Source: an uncultured Clostridium sp.
GTDB taxonomy: Bacteria; Bacillota; Clostridia; Clostridiales; Clostridiaceae
Direction of reading: 5' to 3'
DNA length: 64,000 nucleotides
NCBI GenBank assembly: GCA_937927335.1
Contig: CALBDU010000010.1
Location: 1-64,000, forward strand
Shown here piece after piece: positions 33,796-42,538 of the stretch. Positions within the stretch are counted from its first letter, which is position 1. Each line of letters opens with the position of its first letter. The position numbers and the translations under genes are program-made. Under the pieces are notes generated by a model, which was given only the letters and a program-made list of their open reading frames with translations, searched no databases and was not told the DNA's origin.

Positions 33796-34695
33796 ATGGT
33801 ACAAATACAACAACTGATATTTTTTGAAAAGGTTGCCGAGAGCAGCAGCATGAATAAGGCTGCTGAGGAGCTGTACATTAGCCAGCCTAATTTGAGTAAA
33901 GCCATACGAAACCTGGAAGAGGAGCTAAATACAAGGTTGTTTGAGCGTACCAATAAGGGAGTTAAGCTCACTGAAGACGGATATAAATTATATAAGTATG
34001 TGAAAACCATACGAAAACAGCTAGACATGATTCAGAGAATTTCACATAAGGATATTCCAGACAGTATTAATATTGCTGCATATTCGTGTCCCATGCTCTA
34101 TGAGGTCATGGCGGAGTTTTACAATAACAATGAATATATTGAAATTACATTAAAAGAAGACAGGGTGGCAAACATTATCGAAAGTGTTGCGGGTCTTCAA
34201 TCAGATATTGGAATTATTGAAATTAATGATGTGCAAAAGAAGGATGTGTATCGTCTGCTGGATTCTAAAAATCTTCAGTACCATGAATTTGCTATAGATA
34301 CATGGTATGTGCACGTTGGTAAAAAAAGTCCCTTCTACAACAATGAGGTATTAGAAATGCCGGAACTTGTTAAAAGTACAGTGATAAGAGCACCGGATGA
34401 TTATTTTTCCAACCTGTCATATCTAATTGAGATAGATGGTGTACATTTTACTGAATTTGAAAAAACTATGTTCATAGATGATTATGCCACCAGGCTAAGG
34501 CTCATGAGCCTCACCGACCTGATTTGCATTGAAACTGACTGGAACAGGAAAATTGAAAGTGCATTAGGTATAAAAGCAATTCCTATTGTCAATTGCAGCA
34601 TCAATATAAGTATGGGGTGGATAAAGCGGAAGAAAGAGAGTCTTCCGAAAAAGGTTATGGAGTTTGTTACTCTGTTGGAAAATAAATTCAGTTAA
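33796..34695 (+). CDS. LysR-family regulator
   Basis: The 299-residue protein has the N-terminal helix-turn-helix (about 3-62: QQLIFFEKVAESSSMNKAAE then LYISQPNLSKAIRNLEEELN) and a substrate-binding-like C-terminal domain. TAGGAGGGG precedes the ATG. It lies 117 bases upstream of the tryptophanase gene on the same strand. The gap contains a partial palindrome GGTGATACTATTACC, so it probably regulates tryptophanase (inference). Confidence 0.87.
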   Translation: MVQIQQLIFFEKVAESSSMNKAAEELYISQPNLSKAIRNLEEELNTRLFERTNKGVKLTEDGYKLYKYVKTIRKQLDMIQRISHKDIPDSINIAAYSCPMLYEVMAEFYNNNEYIEITLKEDRVANIIESVAGLQSDIGIIEINDVQKKDVYRLLDSKNLQYHEFAIDTWYVHVGKKSPFYNNEVLEMPELVKSTVIRAPDDYFSNLSYLIEIDGVHFTEFEKTMFIDDYATRLRLMSLTDLICIETDWNRKIESALGIKAIPIVNCSINISMGWIKRKKESLPKKVMEFVTLLENKFS

Positions 34696-34812
34696 TATAT
34701 ATTGTTATAATTAATAGTAATAACTGAATTATAAAAATTATACCTTATTCAAATAAATTAAATGGTGATACTATTACCGTAGATAAAATAACAAATCCAG
34801 GAGGTAATAGTA

Positions 34813-36195
34813 ATGGCTATTAAATATGTTGCGGAACCATTTAGAATAAAAATGGTTGAAACTATTAAGGTATTGTCCAGAGAGGAAAGAGAAGAGGCAT
34901 TAAAAAGAGCGAAATACAATATGTTTTATTTGGCAGGAGAAGAATGCTACATTGATCTCTTAACAGACAGCGGAACAAATGCCATGAGTCAGGAACAATG
35001 GGCAGGAGTAATAAGAGGGGATGAGGCCTATGCAGGAGCATCCAGCTATTATAAGCTGCTTAATGCAGGCAGGGACATATTTGGATATGAGTTTATTCAG
35101 CCTGTTCACCAGGGACGTGCTGCTGAAAAGGTGCTTTTCCCACTATTGCTTGGAGAAGGAAAATACTCTATCTCAAACATGCACTTTGATACCACAAGGG
35201 CTCATGTGGAATTGTCCGGTGCCAGAGCCATTGATTGCACTGTAAAGGAAGCTTCAGACCCAACATTAAGAGTGCCTTTCAAGGGAAATATGGATGTGAA
35301 AAAATTGGAAGAGCTTATTCTTAAGTATGGAGCTGAAAATATTGGCTGTGTAATTATAACAATTACCAATAACTCAGCAGGTGGGCAGCCTGTTTCATTA
35401 GCAAATGTAAGAGATACAGCAGCTATATGTAAAAAATATAATATTTTTTTCAACATTGATGCAGCAAGATATGCTGAAAATGCATTCTTTGTTAAACAGC
35501 GTGAAGAGGAATGCAAAAACATGTCTATAAAAGATATTATCAAAACAATGTTCAGCTATGCGGATTCCTTTACCATGAGTGCTAAAAAGGATACAATAGT
35601 TAATATGGGCGGATTAATAGGTATTAAGGAGGATGCTGATTTATACCAGAAGATAAAGGGAAGAACTATTTCCTTTGAAGGCTTTATTACCTACGGCGGT
35701 TTATCAGGACGAGACCTTGAAGCATTGGCTATAGGATTATATGAAGGCTTAGATGAAAATTATCTTAGGTATAGAATTGGTCAAATGGAATATCTGGCAA
35801 GCCGATTGGATGATGCAGGTATTGCATATCAGGCTCCAGTTGGAGGACACGGTGTATTTGTTGATGCCAAGGCCATGTTCCCACATATTCCATATTATGA
35901 ATTCCCAGGACAGGCATTAGCAATTGAATTATACAGGGAAGCCGGAATTCGTTCCTGTGATATCGGCTCCTATATGCTAGGGAATGATCCGGATACTAAG
36001 GAACAGTTAAAAGCTGACTTTGAGTTTACAAGGCTTGCAATTCCACGTCGTGTATACACCCAATCCCATATTGATATAATGGCAGATGCCCTGATAGCAA
36101 TAAAGGAAAGAGCGGCATCAGTAAAGGGTTATAAAATAACCTGGGAACCTGAAATACTTCGACATTTCCAGGCCCATCTTGAACCTTTAAAATAA
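34813..36195 (+). CDS. tnaA: Tryptophanase
   Basis: PLP enzyme that cleaves L-tryptophan to indole, pyruvate and ammonia. The 460-residue protein belongs to the tryptophanase/tyrosine phenol-lyase family. Three features favour tryptophanase: Asp126 in HFDTT (tyrosine phenol-lyase has Thr there), isoleucine in GIRSCDIGSY where the lyase has arginine, and the NSAGGQPVSLANV and YTQSHID segments. The PLP lysine is Lys259 in SAKKD. There is no visible tnaC-like leader with tryptophan codons, and control may be through the LysR protein upstream. AGGAGG precedes the ATG. Confidence 0.92.
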   Translation: MAIKYVAEPFRIKMVETIKVLSREEREEALKRAKYNMFYLAGEECYIDLLTDSGTNAMSQEQWAGVIRGDEAYAGASSYYKLLNAGRDIFGYEFIQPVHQGRAAEKVLFPLLLGEGKYSISNMHFDTTRAHVELSGARAIDCTVKEASDPTLRVPFKGNMDVKKLEELILKYGAENIGCVIITITNNSAGGQPVSLANVRDTAAICKKYNIFFNIDAARYAENAFFVKQREEECKNMSIKDIIKTMFSYADSFTMSAKKDTIVNMGGLIGIKEDADLYQKIKGRTISFEGFITYGGLSGRDLEALAIGLYEGLDENYLRYRIGQMEYLASRLDDAGIAYQAPVGGHGVFVDAKAMFPHIPYYEFPGQALAIELYREAGIRSCDIGSYMLGNDPDTKEQLKADFEFTRLAIPRRVYTQSHIDIMADALIAIKERAASVKGYKITWEPEILRHFQAHLEPLK

Positions 36196-36228
36196 AGAGA
36201 GCTAAACCTAATCACCTGGTTATATAGA

Positions 36229-36268
36229 GCACCAGTGAGACTAATGTCTCACTGGTGTTTATTTTTTA
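36229..36268 (+). terminator. Terminator after tnaA
   Basis: CACCAGTGAGAC (36230-36241) pairs with GTCTCACTGGTG (36246-36257) around a 4-base loop, followed by TTTATTTTTT. A strong stop. Confidence 0.95.
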
Positions 36269-36402
36269 ATATCATTTTGAATATTTCCTCCAAAATACGT
36301 AAACCGTTGAAATAGCTGGCTTTAAGCAGATGTGTTTAATTTGTTAAATTTTACATATAGTGCTATAATGAAATTAATAAAATATAAGGAGGTAATATGC
36401 TC

Positions 36403-36732
36403 ATGGATGGATGCATGTACTGTGGAAATAATAATCCAGAAACTATGTTTTCTTTAGAAGACTGGAAAATTGGAGGTTATTGTTCCCGGGAATGTTTATC
36501 TGAAGATATTAAAAGACATGAAGATTTTATTGGTATGTATAAGGAAGGTGTTGATTCTGCCAGAAGCGAGATTTTAGTTAATGAGGTTGCAGTAATTCCT
36601 TTATCAAAAGAAGAAGAGAATGAGTTGGTGGATAAATTGACTATATATAAGAAGAGACAAAAAGTATTGCTGGAAAAGTTATCTTATATGGAAGACCTTG
36701 TGGAAACCGGAAGGTTAAAATATAGTGAATAA
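36403..36732 (+). CDS. Small zinc-finger-like hypothetical protein
   Basis: A 109-residue protein with CMYCG (Cys4, Cys7) and YCSREC (Cys27, Cys31) near the N-terminus, suggesting a small zinc site, and a charged helical remainder (residues 40-105). No family recognised. AAGGAGG (36386-36392) is 10 bases before ATG 36403 and 4 before ATG 36397, so either is possible. The next small gene follows after 49 bases and may be cotranscribed. Confidence 0.65.
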   Translation: MDGCMYCGNNNPETMFSLEDWKIGGYCSRECLSEDIKRHEDFIGMYKEGVDSARSEILVNEVAVIPLSKEEENELVDKLTIYKKRQKVLLEKLSYMEDLVETGRLKYSE

Positions 36733-36781
36733 AAATTTTTAATTCTTTGGAATAATTTTTAGATTAGTAAAGGAGATTAAT

Positions 36782-37054
36782 ATGGAAGGATCAAATTCTA
36801 TAGAGCATTTGCAGTCCATGTTAAGTGCTGATAATGATGCTTTTAAGAATTACAAGGAAGCGGAAAAGGAAATTCTAGATACTTATCAAAAACTGCAAAG
36901 CACTTGCAGTGGAAATAAAGAATTACTTGATAATATGTATAAGCAAATAGGTTCTCTGGAAGAAATATGCAAATATTTATTTAAAAATAACAAAACAGTT
37001 ACAAAGGATTTAATTGAAAGGGAACGTTTATTAATTGGCATTAATTATTTATAA
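36782..37054 (+). CDS. Small coiled-coil hypothetical protein
   Basis: A 90-residue, strongly charged helical protein (ENDAFKNYKEAEKEIL-like heptads through most of its length), without cysteine clusters or membrane segments beyond a short hydrophobic end. AAAGGAG precedes the ATG. A terminator follows. It may pair with the preceding zinc-finger-like protein. Function unknown. Confidence 0.6.
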   Translation: MEGSNSIEHLQSMLSADNDAFKNYKEAEKEILDTYQKLQSTCSGNKELLDNMYKQIGSLEEICKYLFKNNKTVTKDLIERERLLIGINYL

Positions 37055-37064
37055 ACAGTTAAAA

Positions 37065-37117
37065 AAGTACAGCCTTCTGTGATAGAATAAAATTATCGTA
37101 GAAGGCTGATTTTTTAT
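37065..37117 (+). terminator. Terminator after the small hypothetical genes
   Basis: AGCCTTCT and AGAAGGCT pair around an AT-rich loop that itself can fold (GATAGAATAAAATTATC), followed by GATTTTTT. Confidence 0.85.
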
Positions 37118-37137
37118 TTAAGAGATAAATAAATTAG

Positions 37138-37153
37138 TGGCATGCAACTTGCT
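37138..37153 (+). promoter_or_regulatory. Sigma-54 promoter of the small membrane protein gene
   Basis: TGGCAT-GCAAC-TTGCT matches TGGCAC-N5-TTGCW at all but one position, with exact GG-to-GC spacing. It is 45 bases upstream of the ATG at 37198. No copy of the TGTA-N9-TACA palindrome was seen within 200 bases upstream. Confidence 0.75.
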
Positions 37154-37197
37154 TATTTAAATAATAACCCCAAAATTAAGAAATGAGAGGTAATTAA

Positions 37198-37575
37198 ATG
37201 AAAAATATTAATGATTATATCGAAGAAAACAATTCTTACAAACATCAAATCCGTAAACTGAGGATAAATAGGCTGTTTGCCAGGTCTGCCAATGTTATAT
37301 TAAGATTCTTAAGGTTATTAATATATATAGTTCCTGTTGTTGTCATTCTCAATACTTTTCAAAACAATAGAGTTATAGGGGCATTTATAGCAATAGCAGT
37401 ATTTTATTTAACCTGCAAACTTCTAAGCTACAAAAATGAAAATAAAATTTCAAAGTTTATAAATGAATTTTCTAATTCTAATAGTGTAATAAACATTGAG
37501 ATTTTGAAAATGAGAATTAATGAGAATAACTCAATAATAAAGGCTGCTCAGGATGGTATAGATGTAAATTCCTAA
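37198..37575 (+). CDS. Small membrane protein of unknown function
   Basis: A 125-residue protein: a basic N-terminus (residues 1-35, YKHQIRKLRINRLFAR), two hydrophobic segments (about 38-56 and 61-78) and a cytosolic-looking charged tail with a possible coiled coil. No family recognised. It has its own sigma-54-type promoter and is followed by a terminator, so it is a single-gene unit probably switched on together with the butyryl-CoA operons that flank it. Confidence 0.6.
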   Translation: MKNINDYIEENNSYKHQIRKLRINRLFARSANVILRFLRLLIYIVPVVVILNTFQNNRVIGAFIAIAVFYLTCKLLSYKNENKISKFINEFSNSNSVINIEILKMRINENNSIIKAAQDGIDVNS

Positions 37576-37610
37576 ACTTTATGATATTTAATTATAAAAT
37601 TTTAAGCTGT

Positions 37611-37646
37611 AAAAAAGAGATAAGTAATATTATCTCTTTTTTTTTG
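37611..37646 (+). terminator. Terminator after the small membrane protein gene
   Basis: AAAAAGAGATAA (37612-37623) pairs with TTATCTCTTTTT (37630-37641), followed by more T residues. Confidence 0.85.
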
Positions 37647-37662
37647 TGATAACAATAAATAC

Positions 37663-37681
37663 ATGTAAATAAAATATACAC
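37663..37681. promoter_or_regulatory. Upstream activator site 1 of the crt operon
   Basis: ATGTAAATAAAATATACAC: half sites TGTA and TACA with 9 bases between. It shares 17 of 19 bases or more with the site at 37731. It is centred about 155 bp upstream of the -24 element. Confidence 0.7.
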
Positions 37682-37730
37682 TTTTACTGATATGATTCGA
37701 TAAACCTAAATCAGCTATATATGAATTAAA

Positions 37731-37749
37731 GTGTAAATAAAATATACAC
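37731..37749. promoter_or_regulatory. Upstream activator site 2 of the crt operon
   Basis: GTGTAAATAAAATATACAC, a GTGTA-N9-TACAC palindrome centred about 86 bp upstream of the -24 element. The same palindrome occurs before the CoA-transferase gene (46560-46578). It is the likely binding site of the sigma-54 activator encoded at 44.7-46.4 kb. Confidence 0.75.
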
Positions 37750-37824
37750 TTTAATTTCTAACAAATTTTAGAAAATGATATTTAAATGCCAGAACTGTGA
37801 TGTTTTTTGATATTGCAATAACAT

Positions 37825-37840
37825 TGGCATAATTATTGCT
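37825..37840 (+). promoter_or_regulatory. Sigma-54 promoter of the crt operon
   Basis: TGGCAT-AATTA-TTGCT matches the -24/-12 consensus with correct spacing. It is 35 bases before the crt ATG. Confidence 0.85.
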
Positions 37841-37874
37841 CATATATAAAGTAACAAATACAAGGGGTGATATT

Positions 37875-38654
37875 ATGTGTTATGAAAACGTTGTTTTGGA
37901 TTCGAATGGGAAAATAGCTGTGCTGACCTTTAACAGGCCTGAGGTTCTTAATGCATTAAGCAGTAATGTCCTAAAGGAAATAAATGATGTTCTGGATAAG
38001 GTTAAGGCGGACAAAAATATTTATGCTCTAATCATAACCGGAAATGGGAAATCATTTATTGCCGGTGCTGATATAGCAGAGATGAAGAATATGATCCCAG
38101 AGGAAGCTCGTGTTTTTGCAGAATTAGGGCTAAGCGTATTCAGAAAAATAGAGCTTATGGAAAAGCCTGTAATTGCAGCTGTTAACGGTTTTGCACTAGG
38201 CGGCGGATGCGAACTGGCCATGAGCTGCGACATAAGAATAGCATCTGAAAAGGCCAAATTCGGACAGCCGGAAGTAGGCCTTGGAATTACACCAGGATTT
38301 GCAGGAACTCAAAGGCTTTCCAGATTGGCAGGGATGGCTAAGGCTAAGGAACTAATTTTTACTGGTAACATAATTACAGCTGCAGAAGCTGAAAAAATAG
38401 GATTGGTTAATAAAGTAGTTACTCCTGAGGAACTAATGAATGAAGCTATGGCATTGGCTGAAAAAATATGCGGAAATGCTCAGAAGGCGGTTGCATTTTC
38501 TAAAGCTGCCATAAATAGAGGAGCAGAAACTGATATCGAAACTGGAATGGCAATGGAAAGAGAGCTATTTAGCCTTTGCTTTTCAACATACGATCAAAAG
38601 GAAGGTATGACAGCATTTTTAGAAAAGCGAAAAGCTGAATTTTCTAATAAATAA
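37875..38654 (+). CDS. crt: 3-hydroxybutyryl-CoA dehydratase (crotonase)
   Basis: Interconverts 3-hydroxybutyryl-CoA and crotonyl-CoA in butyrate metabolism. The 259-residue enoyl-CoA hydratase has the oxyanion-hole motifs IAGADIAEM and FALGGGCELAMSCD and the catalytic glutamates near GQPEVGLGITPGFAGTQRL. ATG 37875 follows AAGGGGTG; an in-frame TTG at 37836 is excluded because it lies in the -12 element. It is the first gene of crt-hbd-thl-maoC-bcd-etfB-etfA. Confidence 0.95.
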   Translation: MCYENVVLDSNGKIAVLTFNRPEVLNALSSNVLKEINDVLDKVKADKNIYALIITGNGKSFIAGADIAEMKNMIPEEARVFAELGLSVFRKIELMEKPVIAAVNGFALGGGCELAMSCDIRIASEKAKFGQPEVGLGITPGFAGTQRLSRLAGMAKAKELIFTGNIITAAEAEKIGLVNKVVTPEELMNEAMALAEKICGNAQKAVAFSKAAINRGAETDIETGMAMERELFSLCFSTYDQKEGMTAFLEKRKAEFSNK

Positions 38655-38671
38655 TTCTAAGGAGGAATAAG

Positions 38672-39511
38672 ATGAAAATATTCGTTTTAGGCGCAGGAAC
38701 TATGGGATCAGGAATAGTTCAAACCTTTGCGGCTTCAGGTTTTGAAGTAATAATGAGAGATATTGAGGAAAGATTTGTTGAGAAGGGCATAGCTTCCATT
38801 ACAAAGAATTTGGAAAAGAGCGTTTCCAAAGGCAAAATGACAGAGGAAGAAAAAAATGAAATACTTGGCAGGATACAAGCAACAACTGATATCAATTTAG
38901 CTAAAGACGCAGATTTGGTTGTAGAAGCAGCAATAGAAAATATGGGAATCAAGAAAAAAATATTTGCAGAATTGGATCAGATATGTAAATCAGATACAAT
39001 ATTGGCTTCCAATACTTCATCACTATCAATTACAGATGTTGCAAGTGCAACAAAAAGACCTGATAAAGTTATTGGTATGCACTTCTTTAATCCGGTACCT
39101 GTAATGAAGCTGGTGGAGGTTATAAAAGGAATAGCCACTTCCGTTGAAACAAAAGACACAATAGTAGAAATTTCAAAGAAACTTGGCAAAGATCCTGTTC
39201 AGGTTGAAGAAGCTCCAGGTTTTGTGGTAAATAGAATTCTTATTCCAATGATAAATGAAGCTGCAGGAATTTTAGCTGATGGTGTTGCCACTGCAGAAGA
39301 CATAGATCTGGCAATGAAATTAGGAGCAAATCATCCAATGGGTCCTTTAACCTTGGCAGACTTGATAGGAAATGATGTATGCTTAGCTATCATGGATATT
39401 CTTTATAATGAATTCGGTGATTCAAAATACAGACCTCATCCATTACTGAGAAAAATGGTTAGAGCAGGATACCTTGGAAGAAAGACAGGCAAGGGATTTT
39501 ATAATTATTAA
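38672..39511 (+). CDS. hbd: 3-hydroxybutyryl-CoA dehydrogenase
   Basis: NAD(P)H-dependent interconversion of acetoacetyl-CoA and (S)-3-hydroxybutyryl-CoA. The 279-residue protein has the Rossmann motif GAGTMGSGIVQ, the catalytic region MHFFNPVPVMKLVEVI with its histidine, and the C-terminal helical domain NHPMGPLTLADLIGND. GGAGG precedes the ATG, 17 bases after crt. Confidence 0.96.
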   Translation: MKIFVLGAGTMGSGIVQTFAASGFEVIMRDIEERFVEKGIASITKNLEKSVSKGKMTEEEKNEILGRIQATTDINLAKDADLVVEAAIENMGIKKKIFAELDQICKSDTILASNTSSLSITDVASATKRPDKVIGMHFFNPVPVMKLVEVIKGIATSVETKDTIVEISKKLGKDPVQVEEAPGFVVNRILIPMINEAAGILADGVATAEDIDLAMKLGANHPMGPLTLADLIGNDVCLAIMDILYNEFGDSKYRPHPLLRKMVRAGYLGRKTGKGFYNY

Positions 39512-39537
39512 AATAATATATCAGATGGAGGTAAGTA

Positions 39538-40716
39538 ATGAAAGATGTAGTTATAGTAAGTGCTGTTAGAACAGCTGTAGGCTCATTTGGAGGAAGTTTA
39601 AAGGATATTCCTGTAAGTGACCTTGGTGCAATTGTAATAAAAGAAGCAGTTAAGAGAGCAGGAATTAAACCGGAAATGGTAGACGAAGTAATAATGGGAA
39701 ATGTAATTCAGGCTGGAAATGGCCAAAATCCAGCAAGACAGGCTGCCGTAAAAGCAGGTCTACCTATTGAAGTTCCATCTTTTACATTAAATAAACTATG
39801 CGGTTCAGGTTTAAGAGCAGTTAGCCTTGCTGCCCAGATGATAATGTCTGGCAGCAACGACATTATGGTTGTAGGTGGTATGGAAAGCATGTCCAGTGCC
39901 CCATATCTTCTAAAAACTACCAGATGGGGTCAGAGAATGGGCGATGGCAAGATAATAGATGCAATGATCAATGATGGACTCCTTGATGCGTTCAACAATT
40001 ATCATATGGGTATAACTGCAGAAAATATATCAGAACAGTGGGGAATATCAAGGGAAGAACAGGATGCCTTTGCAGTAAGTTCACAAAACAAGGCAGAAGC
40101 AGCAATAAAGGCTGGAAAGTTCAAAGATGAGATAGTTCCTGTTATTATCCCACAGAGAAAAGGTGAACCAAAAATATTTGAAGTTGATGAGTATCCTAAA
40201 TTTGGAGCTACAATGGAAGGAATGGCAAAATTAAAGCCGGCATTCAAAAAAGATGGAACTGTTACAGCTGCAAATGCATCAGGTTTAAATGACGGAGCTG
40301 CGGCATTTGTAGTAATGAGTGCAGAAAAAGCTGTTGAACTTGGAATAAAGCCGCTGGCTAAAATTTTATCTTTCGGAAATAAGGGCGTTGATCCATCAAT
40401 AATGGGATATGGACCAGTACCAGCTACATTGCAGGCTTTGGATAGAGCTGGACTGAAAATTCAGGATATTGACCTTATCGAGGCGAACGAGGCATTTGCT
40501 GCACAAAGCTTAGCAGTTGCAAAAGACTTGAAATTTGACATGGAAAAGGTAAATGTTAATGGTTCTGCTATAGCATTAGGACATCCTATAGGAGCATCTG
40601 GTGCCAGAATATTAGTTTCACTGCTTCATGAAATGAGCAAAAGAAATTCTAAGAAAGGTCTTGCAACCTTATGTATAGGTGGAGGACAGGGTACAGCTCT
40701 AGTAGTGGAACGATAA
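39538..40716 (+). CDS. thl: Acetyl-CoA acetyltransferase (thiolase)
   Basis: Condenses two acetyl-CoA to acetoacetyl-CoA or runs in reverse. The 392-residue protein has the nucleophile cysteine in NKLCGSGLRAV (about residue 88), GMESMSSAPYLL, the histidine in NVNGSAIALGHPIGASG and the second cysteine in LCIGGGQG. GGAGG precedes the ATG. Its position inside the operon makes it the dedicated thiolase of the pathway. Confidence 0.96.
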   Translation: MKDVVIVSAVRTAVGSFGGSLKDIPVSDLGAIVIKEAVKRAGIKPEMVDEVIMGNVIQAGNGQNPARQAAVKAGLPIEVPSFTLNKLCGSGLRAVSLAAQMIMSGSNDIMVVGGMESMSSAPYLLKTTRWGQRMGDGKIIDAMINDGLLDAFNNYHMGITAENISEQWGISREEQDAFAVSSQNKAEAAIKAGKFKDEIVPVIIPQRKGEPKIFEVDEYPKFGATMEGMAKLKPAFKKDGTVTAANASGLNDGAAAFVVMSAEKAVELGIKPLAKILSFGNKGVDPSIMGYGPVPATLQALDRAGLKIQDIDLIEANEAFAAQSLAVAKDLKFDMEKVNVNGSAIALGHPIGASGARILVSLLHEMSKRNSKKGLATLCIGGGQGTALVVER

Positions 40717-40804
40717 TAATATATACAGAGGCTGGGGACTTTTAAAGCCGTAGACCTCTTTTATCCGTAAGACATTGTTAAAAAAATATTAAGGAGGAAA
40801 TTAT

Positions 40805-41230
40805 ATGCAAGGTTTAACTATTGATCAAATTAAAGTTGGAGATAAGACATCTGTGGTAAAGACTATAAGTGAATCGGATGTATATTTATTCGCTGGAATT
40901 ACTGGCGATTTAAATCCAGCACATACTAACCAGGTTGCTGCTGAGAAAACAATATTTAAAGGTAGAATTGCTCACGGGATACTGGTATCTGGTCTTATTT
41001 CAACATGCTTAGGAATGCAGCTTCCTGGACCAGGAACTATATACTTGTCACAAAATCTGAAATTTACAGCACCTGTTCGTATAGGTGATACTATCACAGC
41101 AGAGGTAGAAGTTACTGAAGTAATTGAAGATAGAAATAGAGTTAAATTAAAGACTGTATGTTCAAATCAGGATGGCAAAGTAGTTATCGATGGTGATGCA
41201 ACAGTAATGCCCCCCAAAAAATTAGTATAA
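40805..41230 (+). CDS. MaoC-family (R)-enoyl-CoA hydratase
   Basis: A 141-residue single hot-dog domain with the hydratase-2 motif: Asp and His in FAGITGDLNPAHTN, followed by GRIAHGILVSGLIS. PhaJ-like enzymes hydrate crotonyl-CoA to (R)-3-hydroxybutyryl-CoA, the opposite stereoisomer of the Crt/Hbd product. Together with the GntP permease and CoA-transferase operon this suggests entry of (R)-3-hydroxybutyrate into the pathway (inference). AAGGAGG precedes the ATG. Confidence 0.88.
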   Translation: MQGLTIDQIKVGDKTSVVKTISESDVYLFAGITGDLNPAHTNQVAAEKTIFKGRIAHGILVSGLISTCLGMQLPGPGTIYLSQNLKFTAPVRIGDTITAEVEVTEVIEDRNRVKLKTVCSNQDGKVVIDGDATVMPPKKLV

Positions 41231-41242
41231 ATCTATGAGTAA

Positions 41243-41295
41243 TATGCAAGATTAAGCCCTTCTTTCAAATCCACACCATAACTTAATCTTGCATA
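41243..41295 (+). repeat. 14-bp stem-loop between maoC and bcd
   Basis: TATGCAAGATTAAG (41243-41256) pairs perfectly with CTTAATCTTGCATA (41282-41295). The 25-base loop is pyrimidine-rich and no T run follows. It is probably an mRNA processing or stability element dividing the operon, or a partial terminator. Confidence 0.65.
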
Positions 41296-41375
41296 GCAGC
41301 TCGTACAAAATCAGGTTATTTATTTTGAATGAAAATAAATATAAATATAAATAACAATTTACAGGAGGATTAATT

Positions 41376-42515
41376 ATGGATTTTTCATTAACAAGGGAAC
41401 AAGAGCTTGTAAGACAAATGGTAAGAGAATTTGCCGAAAATGAAGTTAAACCAATCGCGGCAGAAATTGACCAAACCGAAAGATTTCCTATGGAAACCGT
41501 AGAAAAAATGAAAAAATATGGAATGATGGGTATACCTTTCGCAAAAGAGTACGGTGGAGCAGGCGGGGATACATTATCCTATATAATTGCTGTAGAGGAA
41601 TTATCCAAAGTATGCGGAACCACAGGCGTAATTTTATCAGCTCATACTTCATTATGTGCTGCTGTAATTGACAAATACGGCACTGGGGAACAAAAGCAGA
41701 AATACTTGACTAAGCTTGCAACAGGAGAAAAGTTAGGAGCATTTGGGTTGACTGAACCAAATGCAGGTACTGATGCAGCAGGACAGCAGTCAGTTGCAGT
41801 ACTTGATGGTGATAATTATATTCTTAATGGCCAGAAAATATTTATAACTAACGGCGGTGTTGCTGATATCTTTATAGTTTTTGCAATGACAGACAGATCA
41901 AAAGGCGTAAAAGGAATTTCCGCATTTATAGTTGAAAAGGGCTTTAAAGGTTTCTCCATAGGCAAGAAGGAAGACAAGATGGGTATCAGAGGATCATCAA
42001 CTACTGAACTTATATTTGAAGATTGCGTAGTACCAAAAGAAAATGTATTAGGTAAACTGGAAAAAGGTTTTGGTATAGCTATGGGAACCCTTGATGGTGG
42101 AAGAATTGGTATAGCTGCACAAGCCTTGGGAATAGCTGAAGGTGCTTTAAATGAAGCAGTAGCCTATATGAAGGGTAGAAAACAGTTCGGCAAGTCATTG
42201 GATAAGTTCCAGGGACTTAACTGGATGGCAGCAGATATGGAAGTAAAGATTGATGCAGCAAAATATCTGGTTTACAGGGCTGCATGGAAGAAGGATCAAG
42301 GTCTTCCTTATGGTGTTGAAGCAGCTAAAGCTAAGCTTTTTGCAGCTGAAGTGGCTATGGAAGTAACAACAAAAGCTGTACAGCTATTTGGTGGTTATGG
42401 ATATACAAAGGACTATCCTGTTGAAAGAATGATGAGAGATGCTAAAATAACAGAAATATATGAAGGAACTTCACAGGTTCAAAGGATGGTAATCGCAGGA
42501 AATTTATTTAGATAA
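41376..42515 (+). CDS. bcd: Butyryl-CoA dehydrogenase
   Basis: FAD enzyme that reduces crotonyl-CoA to butyryl-CoA with EtfAB, usually by flavin-based electron bifurcation in clostridia. The 379-residue acyl-CoA dehydrogenase has the FAD/substrate motif GAFGLTEPNAGTDA, KIFITNGGVADIF, and the catalytic base glutamate in AKITEIYEGTSQVQRM. AGGAGG precedes the ATG. etfB and etfA follow directly, confirming the complex. Confidence 0.95.
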   Translation: MDFSLTREQELVRQMVREFAENEVKPIAAEIDQTERFPMETVEKMKKYGMMGIPFAKEYGGAGGDTLSYIIAVEELSKVCGTTGVILSAHTSLCAAVIDKYGTGEQKQKYLTKLATGEKLGAFGLTEPNAGTDAAGQQSVAVLDGDNYILNGQKIFITNGGVADIFIVFAMTDRSKGVKGISAFIVEKGFKGFSIGKKEDKMGIRGSSTTELIFEDCVVPKENVLGKLEKGFGIAMGTLDGGRIGIAAQALGIAEGALNEAVAYMKGRKQFGKSLDKFQGLNWMAADMEVKIDAAKYLVYRAAWKKDQGLPYGVEAAKAKLFAAEVAMEVTTKAVQLFGGYGYTKDYPVERMMRDAKITEIYEGTSQVQRMVIAGNLFR

Positions 42516-42538
42516 TAAAAGCTAAGGAGGCTAATTAA

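Noticed and set aside
34696..34812. tnaC-type leader peptide before tryptophanase
   Set aside because: No short frame with a ribosome site and tryptophan codon was found in the 117-base gap.
37836..37874. TTG start extending crt upstream
   Set aside because: The TTG is part of the -12 promoter element, so it cannot be in the message; ATG 37875 has a good ribosome site.
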